A DNA stretch of 38,100 nucleotides from Sulfuritalea sp. (lineage in GTDB: Bacteria; Pseudomonadota; Gammaproteobacteria; Burkholderiales; Rhodocyclaceae): positions 1 through 38,100 of the forward strand of contig JADJQA010000049.1 in the NCBI GenBank assembly GCA_016712985.1, written 5' to 3'. Under the pieces are notes generated by a model. That model had not been told where the DNA came from. It did not search any database and saw only the letters and a list, made by a program, of their open reading frames with translations. A program made the translations under genes and the position numbers. Below are positions 26,158-33,656 of the stretch, one piece after another. Numbering within the stretch: position 1 is the first letter of the stretch; each line of letters starts with the position of its first letter.

Positions 26158-27143
26158 GCAGGCCCCGCAATCTTGCCGCGCATCATCGCCATGATCTGGC
26201 CGGCGTCGAGCGATGCGGCTTTCTGCTGGATTTGCGGCAGGTATTGGGCTTGCATCTGCCTTGCCGGCCCCAGCAGGTTCTGGAACGTGTCGCGCAGCAC
26301 GGCGGTGCTCATCACCCGCCCGCCGGCGTAATAGCGTTTCGCCAGTTGTCCCAGAGCATAGGTCGTGGCGAAGGAGAATGCCATGCCGGTGGCGGCGCCG
26401 CCGATCCGGCCGATGGTCTTGCCGGCCACCTTGCCGAGGAGTCCGCCGAGCAGCTTGCGACCGAACTGCTCAAGGTACTGGGATGTCAGGCCGACCCCGG
26501 CGGCGGCAATGAATTCCTTGATGTGGCCCTGATCGAGTTCGACCCCGTACGACTTGCCGACGCCGTACACCATCTTGACCTGGAACGGGATGATAGCCAT
26601 CGAAGCCCAGGACTGCGGCAGCAGCTCCAGGGCGCCGTTGAGCAAGGCGTAGTTGAGGATGGACTTGTCCATCTCGCCTTCGGAAACCTTTGCCTGTGCC
26701 GCCACCACAGGGCCGGACGGGAACGCCGGGACGCGGTTCACGGCCGCGGGCGCCGTGGCTTCGCTCAGAGCAACGATGGCATCGGCCTCGCGATCGAAGC
26801 TGGCTGCCTGCCCGGCATCGAGCTGCAGGAGTTTCTTCAACTCCGCCAGGAAGCTCTGTTCCGCCTCGCTCTGGCGACCATCGGCATCGCAAACGCATAC
26901 CGCGACTTCATAGGCGAGCTGGCGATGGCCGGGCTCCGAGAGCACCGCCGCGGCAGTCTCGAGCCTGACGCGTTTCAGCAGCACGTCCTGGTAGAGCCGG
27001 GCGAGATCGGGCGTGCCGGCATCCTCGGCCAGCGATTCCGCGATGCGGCGGATTTCCTCGCGCTCGCGATCGTCCTTGGTGCCGTCGGCAAATGCCGCAT
27101 ACAGGCTGATGGCGAGGATGGCGTGTTGCTGCTCGGCGTTCAT
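26154..27143 (-). CDS. TerB-like and DUF697-like two-domain stress protein
   Basis: A 329-residue protein and the first gene of the operon. N-terminal residues about 1-120 are TerB-like and helical (QQHAILAISLYAAFADGTKDDREREEIRRIAESLAED, then VCDADGRQSEAEQSFLAELKKLL), with acidic metal-binding-like positions. A linker leads to a DUF697-like region (about 175-290; LLNGALELLPQSWASMAIIPFQVKMVYGVGKSYGVELDQGHIKEFIAAAGVGL), with glycine-rich membrane-associating helices. TerB domains are linked with TerC membrane proteins in stress-response complexes, which fits the coupled terC-like gene downstream (ATGA overlap). Confidence 0.85.
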   Translation of the reverse strand: MNAEQQHAILAISLYAAFADGTKDDREREEIRRIAESLAEDAGTPDLARLYQDVLLKRVRLETAAAVLSEPGHRQLAYEVAVCVCDADGRQSEAEQSFLAELKKLLQLDAGQAASFDREADAIVALSEATAPAAVNRVPAFPSGPVVAAQAKVSEGEMDKSILNYALLNGALELLPQSWASMAIIPFQVKMVYGVGKSYGVELDQGHIKEFIAAAGVGLTSQYLEQFGRKLLGGLLGKVAGKTIGRIGGAATGMAFSFATTYALGQLAKRYYAGGRVMSTAVLRDTFQNLLGPARQMQAQYLPQIQQKAASLDAGQIMAMMRGKIAGPA

Positions 27144-27281
27144 TTTCACTCTCTCCGTTGATTGGCTTTGGTGCACGACAATCGTTTGAACATATGGCGA
27201 CAATCCGCTGTTGCCGCAGGAACGGGCACGATGGGCCGTTTGGTATCAGGCAAGCAAGCTGAGTTTGTTCATCGTAATTCC

Positions 27282-27671
27282 TCAGCCAGCGCCGGGCGCC
27301 AGGGCAAAACCCATTTCCCCTGTTGCGTCCGTTGCTTCGTCAGTGGTGATTCTCTCAAGGCGATTCTCGCGCAAGCGCTCCAGCCGGCGCGCCAGCGCGC
27401 GCTCGGTACGATCGGCGGCCCGGTCGATGGCGACATAGAGGTCGGACTGGGTATCCTCGATCACCACGTCCTGCCCGCCGGAAAGCGGGATCTGGATCCG
27501 GCAGCGCTTGTCGCTGCCGCCGCGCGGGCCATTGATGTCGAACAGGCGCACGCTGACCGTACGCACATCGTGGCTGGCCCAATTGAGGGCGAATTGCAGG
27601 CGGCGCTCGGTATGCCCGCGCAAGCCCTCGGTCAGATCGAATCCCCGTGCCTGAATATCGAGTCGCATCAT
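27282..27671 (-). CDS. HPF/RaiA-family ribosome-associated factor
   Basis: A 129-residue protein of the short hibernation-promoting-factor family: MMRLDIQARGFDLTEGLRGHTERRLQFALNWASHDVRTVSVRLFDINGPRGGSDKRCRIQI, then VVIEDTQSDLYVAIDRAADRTERALARRLERLRE. Such proteins bind the decoding region of the 30S subunit in stationary phase. GGGAGGCAGC precedes two adjacent ATG codons. There is no long-HPF dimerisation tail. It is transcribed divergently from nhaR. Confidence 0.9.
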   Translation of the reverse strand: MMRLDIQARGFDLTEGLRGHTERRLQFALNWASHDVRTVSVRLFDINGPRGGSDKRCRIQIPLSGGQDVVIEDTQSDLYVAIDRAADRTERALARRLERLRENRLERITTDEATDATGEMGFALAPGAG

Positions 27672-27845
27672 GCTGCCTCCCGTGGTGGTGAAGTTCCGGC
27701 GAATGGTACGCGAACCGAAAAACATCCAGCAAGTCGAATAAACTGGTCAAATGCAACGAAAAAATCGATGTGAATTGCTTGCGCTGCAAGCTCGCATGCC
27801 GGTCCAGCGGCGGCCTTGACGCGCTTCACGTGACCCGGAGGAAAC

Positions 27846-28793
27846 ATGGCCGCACTCAACTTCAAGCATCTGCGCTATTTCTGGATGGTGGCCAAGACCG
27901 GCAGCATTGCACGTGCCGCCGAGCAGTTGCACCTGACTCCGCAGTCAATCAGCGGGCAACTCGGTGAATTCGACGATGCCCTTGGCGTCAAGCTGTTTCG
28001 TCGCGCGGGACGCAATCTCGAGCTGACCGACGCCGGACGGCGCATCCTCAGCTATGCCGAAGAAATTTTTTCCATCGGCGATGAGTTGCTTGAGGTCCTG
28101 CGCGACCAGAAGGCCGTGAAGTCATTGCCGTTCCGCGTGGGGATCGCGGATTCCGTGTCAAAGTTGGTCGCATATCGACTCGTGGAGCCGGCGCTGCACC
28201 TTGGCGAACCGGTGCGACTGGTTTGTCGCGAGGGTCGCCTGACTCCGCTGCTGGCGGAACTGGCGGTGCATCGGCTCGACATGATCATTGCCGACAGGCC
28301 GATGCCGGCGAATCTCAACGTCCGCGGCTACAGCCACCTGCTCGGCGAGAGCGGGGTCACGGTGTTCGGCACGCCGCGCCTGGCCAAGGAACGCTCGGCA
28401 GGCTTTCCGGCGCTGCTTGATAACGCTCCGCTACTGCTTCCCGGCGAAGACGTCGCCATCAGGCCGCGGCTGATCCACTGGATGGAAGCCAACCACCTTA
28501 GGCCGCGTATTGTCGGCGAGTTCGACGACAGCGCCCTGATGAAAGCCTTCGGCCAAGCGGGCGCCGGTCTTTTCATTGCGCCGACCGCGATCGTCGATCA
28601 TGTTTGCGAGCAATACAAAGTGGTGGAACTCGGCCGCATTGAATCCGTGGTCGAACAGGTCTATGCGATCACGACCGAACGCCGGATCACACATCCGGCG
28701 ATCGTGGCGATCCGCCAGGTTGCGCGGCAGGATGTTTTTCGGGCTGCAGGCAACGGACAGCCGCTGCTTTCACCAACCACTTCACGCGCATAG
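27846..28793 (+). CDS. nhaR: NhaR, LysR-type regulator of sodium/proton antiport
   Basis: A 315-residue LysR-family activator. The helix-turn-helix near the N-terminus, LNFKHLRYFWMVAKTGSIARAAEQLHLTPQSISGQLGEFDDALG, is the NhaR type (NYxHLYYFWxV in the E. coli protein), and the ligand domain follows from about residue 95. NhaR activates nhaA in response to Na+; no antiporter gene is in this window, so it acts on a distant target or is a stand-alone copy. GGAGGAAAC precedes the ATG. Confidence 0.9.
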   Translation: MAALNFKHLRYFWMVAKTGSIARAAEQLHLTPQSISGQLGEFDDALGVKLFRRAGRNLELTDAGRRILSYAEEIFSIGDELLEVLRDQKAVKSLPFRVGIADSVSKLVAYRLVEPALHLGEPVRLVCREGRLTPLLAELAVHRLDMIIADRPMPANLNVRGYSHLLGESGVTVFGTPRLAKERSAGFPALLDNAPLLLPGEDVAIRPRLIHWMEANHLRPRIVGEFDDSALMKAFGQAGAGLFIAPTAIVDHVCEQYKVVELGRIESVVEQVYAITTERRITHPAIVAIRQVARQDVFRAAGNGQPLLSPTTSRA

Positions 28794-28978
28794 TCGATCG
28801 ACAGATACTTGCAGCCGGCGCCGAGGCGTCCGGCGGTAGCAGGTGCCGCGGCGAAGCTTCGCCAGGGCTTTCAAACAGTCAGTTTTTCCCGAAGTAAAGA
28901 GACAAATAATTCTGCTTTTGATTAAGTGGCCAAGCGCCTATCGTGCTGCTTGTCCTACTTTACTTACTGGAGATACCC

Positions 28979-29857
28979 ATGAAAACCCTTTCGCTACTTG
29001 CCGTCGCCGTGACCCTCGGTCTCACGCTGGCAGCCGGCGATGCAGACGCCGCCAAACGTTTCGGCGGCGGCAAGGCAGCCGGCATGCAGAGGCAGGCCGT
29101 CGTTCCGAACAAGGCTCCCGCTGCCGCGCCGGCCCAAGCGCCAAATGCAGCCGCAGCCGCTCCGCAAGCCCAGCCCAGGTCGTCCTGGATGGGTCCGGTT
29201 GCCGGCCTCGCCGCCGGTCTGGGGCTGGCCGCGCTGGCCTCCCATTTCGGCTTTGGCGAAGAACTCGCCTCGATGTTGATGATCGGTCTGCTGGTCATGG
29301 CGGTGCTTGCCGTCGTCGGGCTGATCATGCGCCGCCGCGCCGCGGCGAAGACATCGGGCGGCGCCGGTTTCGATCGCTTGCAGTATGCGGCGGCCGGTCG
29401 TGACGCCCCGCCGGCGAACCGCAGCGCTTTTGAAAGCCTGATGCCGGCTTCAGGCGCAGGCGCGGCTGGCCCCGCCAATCCGAGCATTCCCGCCGACTTC
29501 GACGTCGCCGGCTTCGTCCGCAATGCCAAGGTCAATTTCGTGCGACTGCAGGCCGCCAACGATGCGGCCAACCTCGATGACATCAAGGCCTTCACCACGC
29601 CGGAGATGTTTGCCGAGATACGACTGAACATCCTCGAACGCGGCAGCGCCGTGCAGGAAACCAACGTGGTCAGTGTCGACGCCGAAGTGCTCGAAGTCGC
29701 CGAAGAGCCATCCTGCTATGTTGTCAGCGTGCGCTTCCACGGCTTGATCCGAGAGGACCAGGAGGAGGTAGCACAAGCCTTCGACGAAATCTGGAACATG
29801 ACCAAGGCACGGGACGGCGGCGGCTGGGTGATCGCGGGCATTCAGCAGACCTCCTGA
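28979..29857 (+). CDS. Tim44-like domain membrane protein
   Basis: A 292-residue exported/membrane protein. A signal peptide (MKTLSLLAVAVTLGLTLAAGDADA) is followed by an Ala/Pro/Gln-rich low-complexity linker, two hydrophobic segments (about 70-118) and the C-terminal Tim44-like domain (FVRNAKVNFVRLQAANDAANLDDIKAFTTPEMFAEIRLNILERG, VSVRFHGLIREDQEEVAQAFDEIWNM). Bacterial Tim44-like proteins are common in proteobacteria; their role is unclear. CTGGAGATACCC precedes the ATG. An intrinsic terminator follows. Confidence 0.92.
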   Translation: MKTLSLLAVAVTLGLTLAAGDADAAKRFGGGKAAGMQRQAVVPNKAPAAAPAQAPNAAAAAPQAQPRSSWMGPVAGLAAGLGLAALASHFGFGEELASMLMIGLLVMAVLAVVGLIMRRRAAAKTSGGAGFDRLQYAAAGRDAPPANRSAFESLMPASGAGAAGPANPSIPADFDVAGFVRNAKVNFVRLQAANDAANLDDIKAFTTPEMFAEIRLNILERGSAVQETNVVSVDAEVLEVAEEPSCYVVSVRFHGLIREDQEEVAQAFDEIWNMTKARDGGGWVIAGIQQTS

Positions 29858-29907
29858 GGTTCGATTCATCCCCCTCGGCGGGCGTCCGAAGCGCCGCTCG
29901 CCTTAAG

Positions 29908-29938
29908 CCCCTGCCCACCCCCCGGCAGGGGTTTTTTT
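29908..29938 (+). terminator. Rho-independent terminator after the Tim44-like gene
   Basis: Stem CCCCTGCC (29908-29915) and GGCAGGGG (29924-29931) followed by seven T, 51 bases after the stop. A classical strong terminator. It marks the boundary between the core-like region and the accessory island. Confidence 0.93.
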
Positions 29939-29966
29939 CGTCGGCCAGAATGACAGCGGCCGATAC

Positions 29967-30242
29967 GAACAACAGATCGATCTCGTGGCCGGTGTCATCG
30001 CGCCAGAAATACAGATCGGCAGGTTGGCCGGCGTTGTGGCGCTGCTCGATTAACTCGGCGATCACGAAGGTCTCGAACGGCGCGCCGCACATGGCGTGCG
30101 TGGCAATCGCGCGGGAGTTCCGAATCCCCATTGGCCAGGCCGCCAGACCGGCGTCGAGGAAATACAGTTTGGGCGTCTTGACCAGACGCTTGCCAAAGTT
30201 GCGGCGATACGGCGCCAGCAGGCGCACGATGTAGCTCGCTTC
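29967..30242 (-). pseudogene. DUF4143 fragment of an AAA ATPase
   Basis: About 90 residues, SYIVRLLAPYRRNFGKRLVKTPKLYFLDAGLAAW...ETFVIAELIEQRHNAGQPADLYFWRDDTGHEIDLLF, matching the C-terminal DUF4143 nuclease-like domain of the family seen intact at 33657-34814 but of a different subgroup. The N-terminal ATPase part and the last about 70 residues are missing, and it ends close to the terminator of the neighbouring gene. It is a remnant at the island edge. Confidence 0.8.
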
Positions 30243-30353
30243 CGCACCGTGAACCACTGCCGCGCAGTGACGTGCCGGCCAGTCGCAAGGGTATCCACAC
30301 AATCTCGGCCAGCGCCGAGCGGGAAACGCTTTGGTAAAATGTATTCCAAAATA

Positions 30354-30382
30354 TTGCGCAATGTAATGTAGTGGATTACTCT
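30354..30382 (+). promoter_or_regulatory. Second higBA promoter and operator
   Basis: -35 TTGCGC (30354-30359), 17-base spacer, weak -10 TACTCT (30377-30382), then 7 bases to the toxin ATG at 30390. An inverted repeat GTAAT-N7-ATTAC (30363-30379) overlaps the -10, and a TTGCGCAA palindrome spans the -35. There is no room for a ribosome site. Confidence 0.6.
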
Positions 30383-30389
30383 ATACCCC

Positions 30390-30668
30390 ATGATCAGGAG
30401 CTTTCGGCACAAAGGGCTTGAGCGCTTCTTTCGGAAGGGTGACAGCAAAGGGATTCAGGCGCAGCACGCCGGCCGCATTGAGCGCATCCTGGCGGTACTG
30501 GATGAGGCCAGCACACCCGAGCAACTGAACATCCCCGGCATGTACCTTCATCCGCTGAAAGGCGACCGGAAGGGCGAATGGGCAATGTCCGTGTCGGGGA
30601 ACTGGCGCATCACCTTCAGTTTCGAAGGTGATGACGTGATTATCGTGAATCTGGAGGACTACCACTGA
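30390..30668 (+). CDS. higB: HigB/RelE-family killer toxin (HigB-1 type)
   Basis: A 92-residue RelE-like mRNA interferase of the plasmid-maintenance killer type: MIRSFRHKGLERFFRKGDSKGIQAQHAGRIERILAVLDEA, then MYLHPLKGDRKGEWAMSVSGNWRITFSFEGDDVIIVNLEDYH with the usual basic and aromatic catalytic residues. It is unrelated at family level to the higB at 14758. It overlaps the antitoxin start by one base (TGATG). Confidence 0.94.
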   Translation: MIRSFRHKGLERFFRKGDSKGIQAQHAGRIERILAVLDEASTPEQLNIPGMYLHPLKGDRKGEWAMSVSGNWRITFSFEGDDVIIVNLEDYH

Positions 30669-30976
30669 TGGCTACCAAATCTCTGCGGAACCCGAACCGG
30701 CGCCCCACGCACCCCGGCGCGATCCTTCGCGAGGACGTGCTGCCGGCCTTGAAGATGACCCAGAAGGAGTTCGCCGACTGGATCGGCGTTTCCCGCCTGA
30801 CCGTTTCCGACGTGTTGAACGAGAAACGCACCGTGACGCCCGACATGGCAATGCGGCTGGGCAAGGCCCTGGGCAACGGTCCGGAGATATGGCTGCGCAT
30901 GCAGCAAACGCTTGACCTGTGGGACCTGGCCCAGCGCGGCGGTTACGAGGAGATCAAGACGCTCCGGGCCGCGTAA
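30668..30976 (+). CDS. higA: HigA/VapI-family Xre antitoxin
   Basis: A 102-residue antitoxin with a helix-turn-helix: RRPTHPGAILREDVLPALKMTQKEFADWIGVSRLTVSDVLNEKRTVTPDMAMRLGKALGNGPEIWLRMQQTLDLWDL. The HPGxxLxE start and the WLxMQxxxDLW end are the VapI/HigA signature. It neutralises the upstream toxin and represses the operon. Confidence 0.94.
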   Translation: MATKSLRNPNRRPTHPGAILREDVLPALKMTQKEFADWIGVSRLTVSDVLNEKRTVTPDMAMRLGKALGNGPEIWLRMQQTLDLWDLAQRGGYEEIKTLRAA

Positions 30977-31020
30977 AGCTTTCGCCAGCCTCGATTGGTG
31001 GCCGACCTTAAAATACGGCC

Positions 31021-31524
31021 ATGACAGCGACTACAGCGAACGACGCCATCGAGGCAGATGCCCCCGACCTGGTCCGGGAACCGAGACTTTGGCGCAGCAA
31101 CGGCTGGACAGCGCGCGTCGTCAAGAACGAAGACGACGAAGGCTGGGCCGTCGAGATGATCATGGACGGGGAATCCGAGCCCGCCTTGATCGGCCCCTGG
31201 ACCATGGGGCGCGACAAGAAGAATCCGAAACCGCTCGATGCCCCGGCATTCAACACCCTCGTCAAGACCGCCAGCGAATTCCGGCAGCGCCAGGTGCAAC
31301 AGCTTCATGCACGGCTGCACCAGAACATCACGATCAACGCGGCATCCGGGCGGATCAGCGTCACGCTCGACATCGTGCCCGACGACGACGATCCGCACGC
31401 CCTGCTTGCCGCCCACGATGCCGCCGGTGAAGAACTCGCCCGCGTCCGCGTGAGCAGCGGATTCAAGCTCAACAAGGCCAGCGCCAGCGCCTGGATCGAT
31501 GCCGATTTCCGCAGGCCGGATTGA
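31021..31524 (+). CDS. Unknown protein, first gene of a repeated unit
   Basis: A 167-residue acidic cytoplasmic protein of no recognised family. The N-terminal half (LWRSNGWTARVVKNEDDEGWAVEMIMDGESEPALIGPWTMGRDKKNPKPLD) is beta-like, the middle is helical (TLVKTASEFRQRQVQQLHARLHQ), and it ends KLNKASASAWIDADFRRPD. TAAAAT (31009-31014) lies 6 bases before the ATG and no ribosome site is visible, so this message may also be leaderless. A copy of its last 22 codons recurs at 33262-33360, again followed by a palindromic repeat and DUF2786 sequence, so the pair is a mobile or amplified unit. Confidence 0.75.
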   Translation: MTATTANDAIEADAPDLVREPRLWRSNGWTARVVKNEDDEGWAVEMIMDGESEPALIGPWTMGRDKKNPKPLDAPAFNTLVKTASEFRQRQVQQLHARLHQNITINAASGRISVTLDIVPDDDDPHALLAAHDAAGEELARVRVSSGFKLNKASASAWIDADFRRPD

Positions 31525-31577
31525 GCCACCCGTAGCACTGTCGGGCAAGCAAAGGAAACACCAATAAAGTCCAAATC

Positions 31578-31645
31578 GTCATTCCGGCGAACGCCGGAAT
31601 CCAGGCAAGCCAGCCACTGGACACCGGCATTCGCCGGTGTGACGG
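31578..31645. repeat. Dispersed palindromic repeat
   Basis: GTCATTCCGGCGAACGCCGG then AATCCAGG... and a second hairpin ACACCGGCATTCGCCGGTGT. It lies between the unknown gene and the DUF2786 gene and belongs to the same family as 5171-5270. Confidence 0.85.
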
Positions 31646-31683
31646 CCTATTCAGCACTTCCCAAAGCATCGCGTCGAATCACC

Positions 31684-32421
31684 ATGGATAAAGAACAGGC
31701 GATACGCAAAGCGCAAAAGCTGATGGCCGTCGCCATGGACGGCCGCGGCAACGGCCACGAGGCCGAGCGCGCCCTGGCGCAGGCCGAAACGCTGATGCGG
31801 AAATTCGGCATCGAGCAGGCCGAGATCGCCAGCACCAAGGCAGCGACCGATTTCGATTGGGCCGACGCCTTTCACGCCTACGGCCCGCCGAAGAATCCCG
31901 CCAAGAGTTGCCCGCGGTGGTTTCAATTCATCAGTACCGGCGTCGCCAATTTCACCGACACCATCGTGCGCCTGCACTACGATCCGGCGCAGGGCTATGG
32001 CGTGGGCTTCTATGGCGACCGGGCCGACACCCTGTTTGCCCAATGGCTGGTGGGCTATCTCAAGGCCAGTGTCTGGGAAGCCCTGAATGCCGCGCACCGG
32101 CAGCATCCCGAATGGAACCGAAGCGACATGGAGGATTTCCGCAAGGCGATGGCCGCTCGCATTTCTTCCAGAATGCGCGACTTGCGCCGCGAACGCGACG
32201 CCGAGTTCGCGGCCGCCGCCACCAGCCAGGGCACCGGCATGGCGCTGGTGCTCGTCACCGACAAACTGGCAAAGCGCGATGCGGAATTCGGTTCCCCGAA
32301 ATACAAGCACTCGCGCATCACCGTGCGCGACCAGATGGCGGCGCACAAGGGCAGCCTGGCGGGTGATCAGGTTGGATTCGCCAAACCCATCCGGAGCGCA
32401 CAGGGGCACATGGGCGGCTGA
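31684..32421 (+). CDS. DUF2786 protein
   Basis: A 245-residue protein with N-terminal DUF2786 (MDKEQAIRKAQKLMAVAMDGRGNGHEAERALAQAETLMRKFGIEQAEI) and a longer C-terminal domain (FISTGVANFTDTIVRL..., YGVGFYGDRADTLFAQWLVGYLKASVWEALN, then RISSRMRDLRRERDAEFAAAA). Such proteins are frequent in phages, plasmids and genomic islands; function unknown. Partial copies lie at 33430-33548 and 35898-36185. The ATG at 31684 gives the usual N-terminus; no strong ribosome site. Confidence 0.88.
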   Translation: MDKEQAIRKAQKLMAVAMDGRGNGHEAERALAQAETLMRKFGIEQAEIASTKAATDFDWADAFHAYGPPKNPAKSCPRWFQFISTGVANFTDTIVRLHYDPAQGYGVGFYGDRADTLFAQWLVGYLKASVWEALNAAHRQHPEWNRSDMEDFRKAMAARISSRMRDLRRERDAEFAAAATSQGTGMALVLVTDKLAKRDAEFGSPKYKHSRITVRDQMAAHKGSLAGDQVGFAKPIRSAQGHMGG

Positions 32422-32515
32422 AGCTATTCAGGTACATGACGTGTTGCGGTGTGGGCGACAAGCGCCGTGTTTGCTGGCGCCGCCGTTAACTCTAGTAGTC
32501 AGTGATGCAGAATCC

Positions 32516-32622
32516 GATGGATCGATTCGTCCCCGGATCAAGTCCGGGGCAGGCTATTCCGGCGAAAGCCGGAATCCAGTCGGCGGCCGTTACTGGATCC
32601 CGGGTCAAGCCCGGGATGACGG
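32516..32622. repeat. Dispersed palindromic repeat, full form
   Basis: Near-identical to 5171-5270 (CCCCGGATCAAGTCCGGGG, ATTCCGGCGAAAGCCGGAAT, CCCGGGTCAAGCCCGGG). It lies between DUF2786 and the convergent brnA end. Confidence 0.9.
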
Positions 32623-32659
32623 TTGGAAGGACGTCCATCGGTTTCAGCTTAACTCGGTA

Positions 32660-32962
32660 CTACGCGGCCTTGCGGCCCTTCAATTCCTCGCGGATGACCT
32701 TGCGGATCGTCGTCTCCATGTCGGCCTGGTGAAGCGAGGTCTTCAGGGCCTCATTGATCAGCGTCTGGTAACCCCGTTCGCCGGCCATGCCCTTGAATCT
32801 ATCGACCACGGCCGCGTCGAGATACAGGGTCACGCGCTTCTTGGGCAGCACCACGCCGCCGCCGGCAGCGCGCTTGCGCAGGACCAGCCTGCCGGCATCG
32901 ATATCGCCCTGGGTGATGGGCGCGTCCTCGTCAAATGTTGCCGCAGTAGATTTCTTCTTCAT
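32660..32962 (-). CDS. brnA: BrnA-family antitoxin
   Basis: A 100-residue antitoxin: an N-terminal toxin-binding part (TFDEDAPITQGDIDAGRLVLRKRAAGG) and a ribbon-helix-helix-like DNA-binding part (LPKKRVTLYLDAAVVDRFKGMAGERGYQTLINEALKTSL). It overlaps the brnT end by 32 bases. Antitoxin second, toxin first, as in known brnTA operons. A decayed second copy lies at 35128-35429. Confidence 0.93.
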   Translation of the reverse strand: MKKKSTAATFDEDAPITQGDIDAGRLVLRKRAAGGGVVLPKKRVTLYLDAAVVDRFKGMAGERGYQTLINEALKTSLHQADMETTIRKVIREELKGRKAA

Positions 32963-33203
32963 TTGGTCCAGCCCTTCGCATCGAAATCACCCGGATTTCC
33001 TCATCCGTTTCGGCGGTGGCAATCACCACCACATCCCCACGCAACATGCCCAGCGTGATGAAACGCTGCTCGTCATAGTCGAAGCGCCGATCCTCGAACG
33101 TTACCGTGCCATCGGCTTCGATCACCAGCGGCGCATCCTTGAAGTCGTAACCGTGCTTCTTCAGATTCGCGGCACGTTTCTTCGGATCGTGCGTGTCGCG
33201 CAT
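32931..33203 (-). CDS. brnT: BrnT-family ribonuclease toxin
   Basis: A 90-residue RelE-fold RNase: HDPKKRAANLKKHGYDFKDAPLVIEADGTVTFEDRRFDYDEQRFITLGMLRGDVVVIATAETDEEIRVISMRRAGPNEEEIY. The KxxxNLxKHG, EDxRxDYxExRF and RVISMRxA positions are the family hallmarks, with the catalytic R/H/E residues present. The ATG lies 6 bases after a good -10 box, with no ribosome site. Confidence 0.94.
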   Translation of the reverse strand: MRDTHDPKKRAANLKKHGYDFKDAPLVIEADGTVTFEDRRFDYDEQRFITLGMLRGDVVVIATAETDEEIRVISMRRAGPNEEEIYCGNI

Positions 33204-33209
33204 GGGTCG

Positions 33210-33238
33210 AATGTATGTATAAACGTGCGTATAGTCAA
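33210..33238 (-). promoter_or_regulatory. brnTA promoter
   Basis: -35 TTGACT (33238-33233), 17-base spacer, -10 TACATT (33215-33210), then 6 bases to the brnT ATG at 33203. Direct repeats GTATA-N7-GTATA on the plus strand (33217-33221, 33229-33233) lie in the spacer and may bind BrnA. The spacer repeats, -35 and flank recur at 35676-35704; there the -10 position reads TACTTT. Confidence 0.75.
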
Positions 33239-33261
33239 GCGGGGTTTGTTTCAGGTGGATT

Positions 33262-33360
33262 CCTGAGCGGATTCAAGCTCAACAAGGCCATTGCCAGCGC
33301 ATGGATCGATGCCGGTTTTCGACGGCCTGAATGAGGTGCCTGCGGCAATGTCGGGCAAGC
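33262..33360 (+). pseudogene. 3' remnant of a second copy of the unknown gene
   Basis: Encodes GFKLNKAIASAWIDAGFRRPE and stop (33332-33334), matching the last 22 codons of the gene at 31021-31524; similarity runs on into the 3' flank (TGTCGGGCAAGC). It directly follows the brnTA promoter region, so the rest of this copy is missing. Confidence 0.85.
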
Positions 33361-33391
33361 TATTGGGTCGGCGTGAACAAACTTGAAATCA

Positions 33392-33419
33392 CCGTTCGGG
33401 CTGAGCCTGTCGAAGCCCC
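33392..33419. repeat. Palindromic repeat of the xerD-insertion family
   Basis: CCGTTCGGGCTGAGCCTGTC then GAAGCCCC, the reverse-orientation counterpart of the core at 6145-6170. It separates the two gene remnants, in the place where copy one has the repeat at 31578. Confidence 0.8.
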
Positions 33420-33429
33420 GTGGGCCCTT

Positions 33430-33548
33430 TCGATTGGGCCGACGCCTTTCACCCCTACGGCCCGCCGAAGTATCCGGCCAAGAATTGAGGCGATTCGGGT
33501 GCGTGGCGTGTTGCGGCGTGGGTGGCAAGCCTCGTGTTTGCCGGCGTC
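33430..33548 (+). pseudogene. DUF2786 remnant with its 3' flank
   Basis: The first part encodes DWADAFHPYGPPKYPAKN, matching residues about 58-75 of the intact DUF2786 protein. The last part (about 33495-33548) matches the non-coding sequence after the intact gene (32430-32485, GTGTTGCGGYGTGGG and the CGTGTTTGC word). The middle and end of the gene are deleted. Confidence 0.75.
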
Positions 33549-33656
33549 GCCGTCAATCCCAACGCCTTCAACTCCTCGAACTCTGGCCAGTATGCAGTAG
33601 CAATCCCGGCAGAATTATGTAAATATATCCATATCGCCGCCATAACGGAAGAATAA

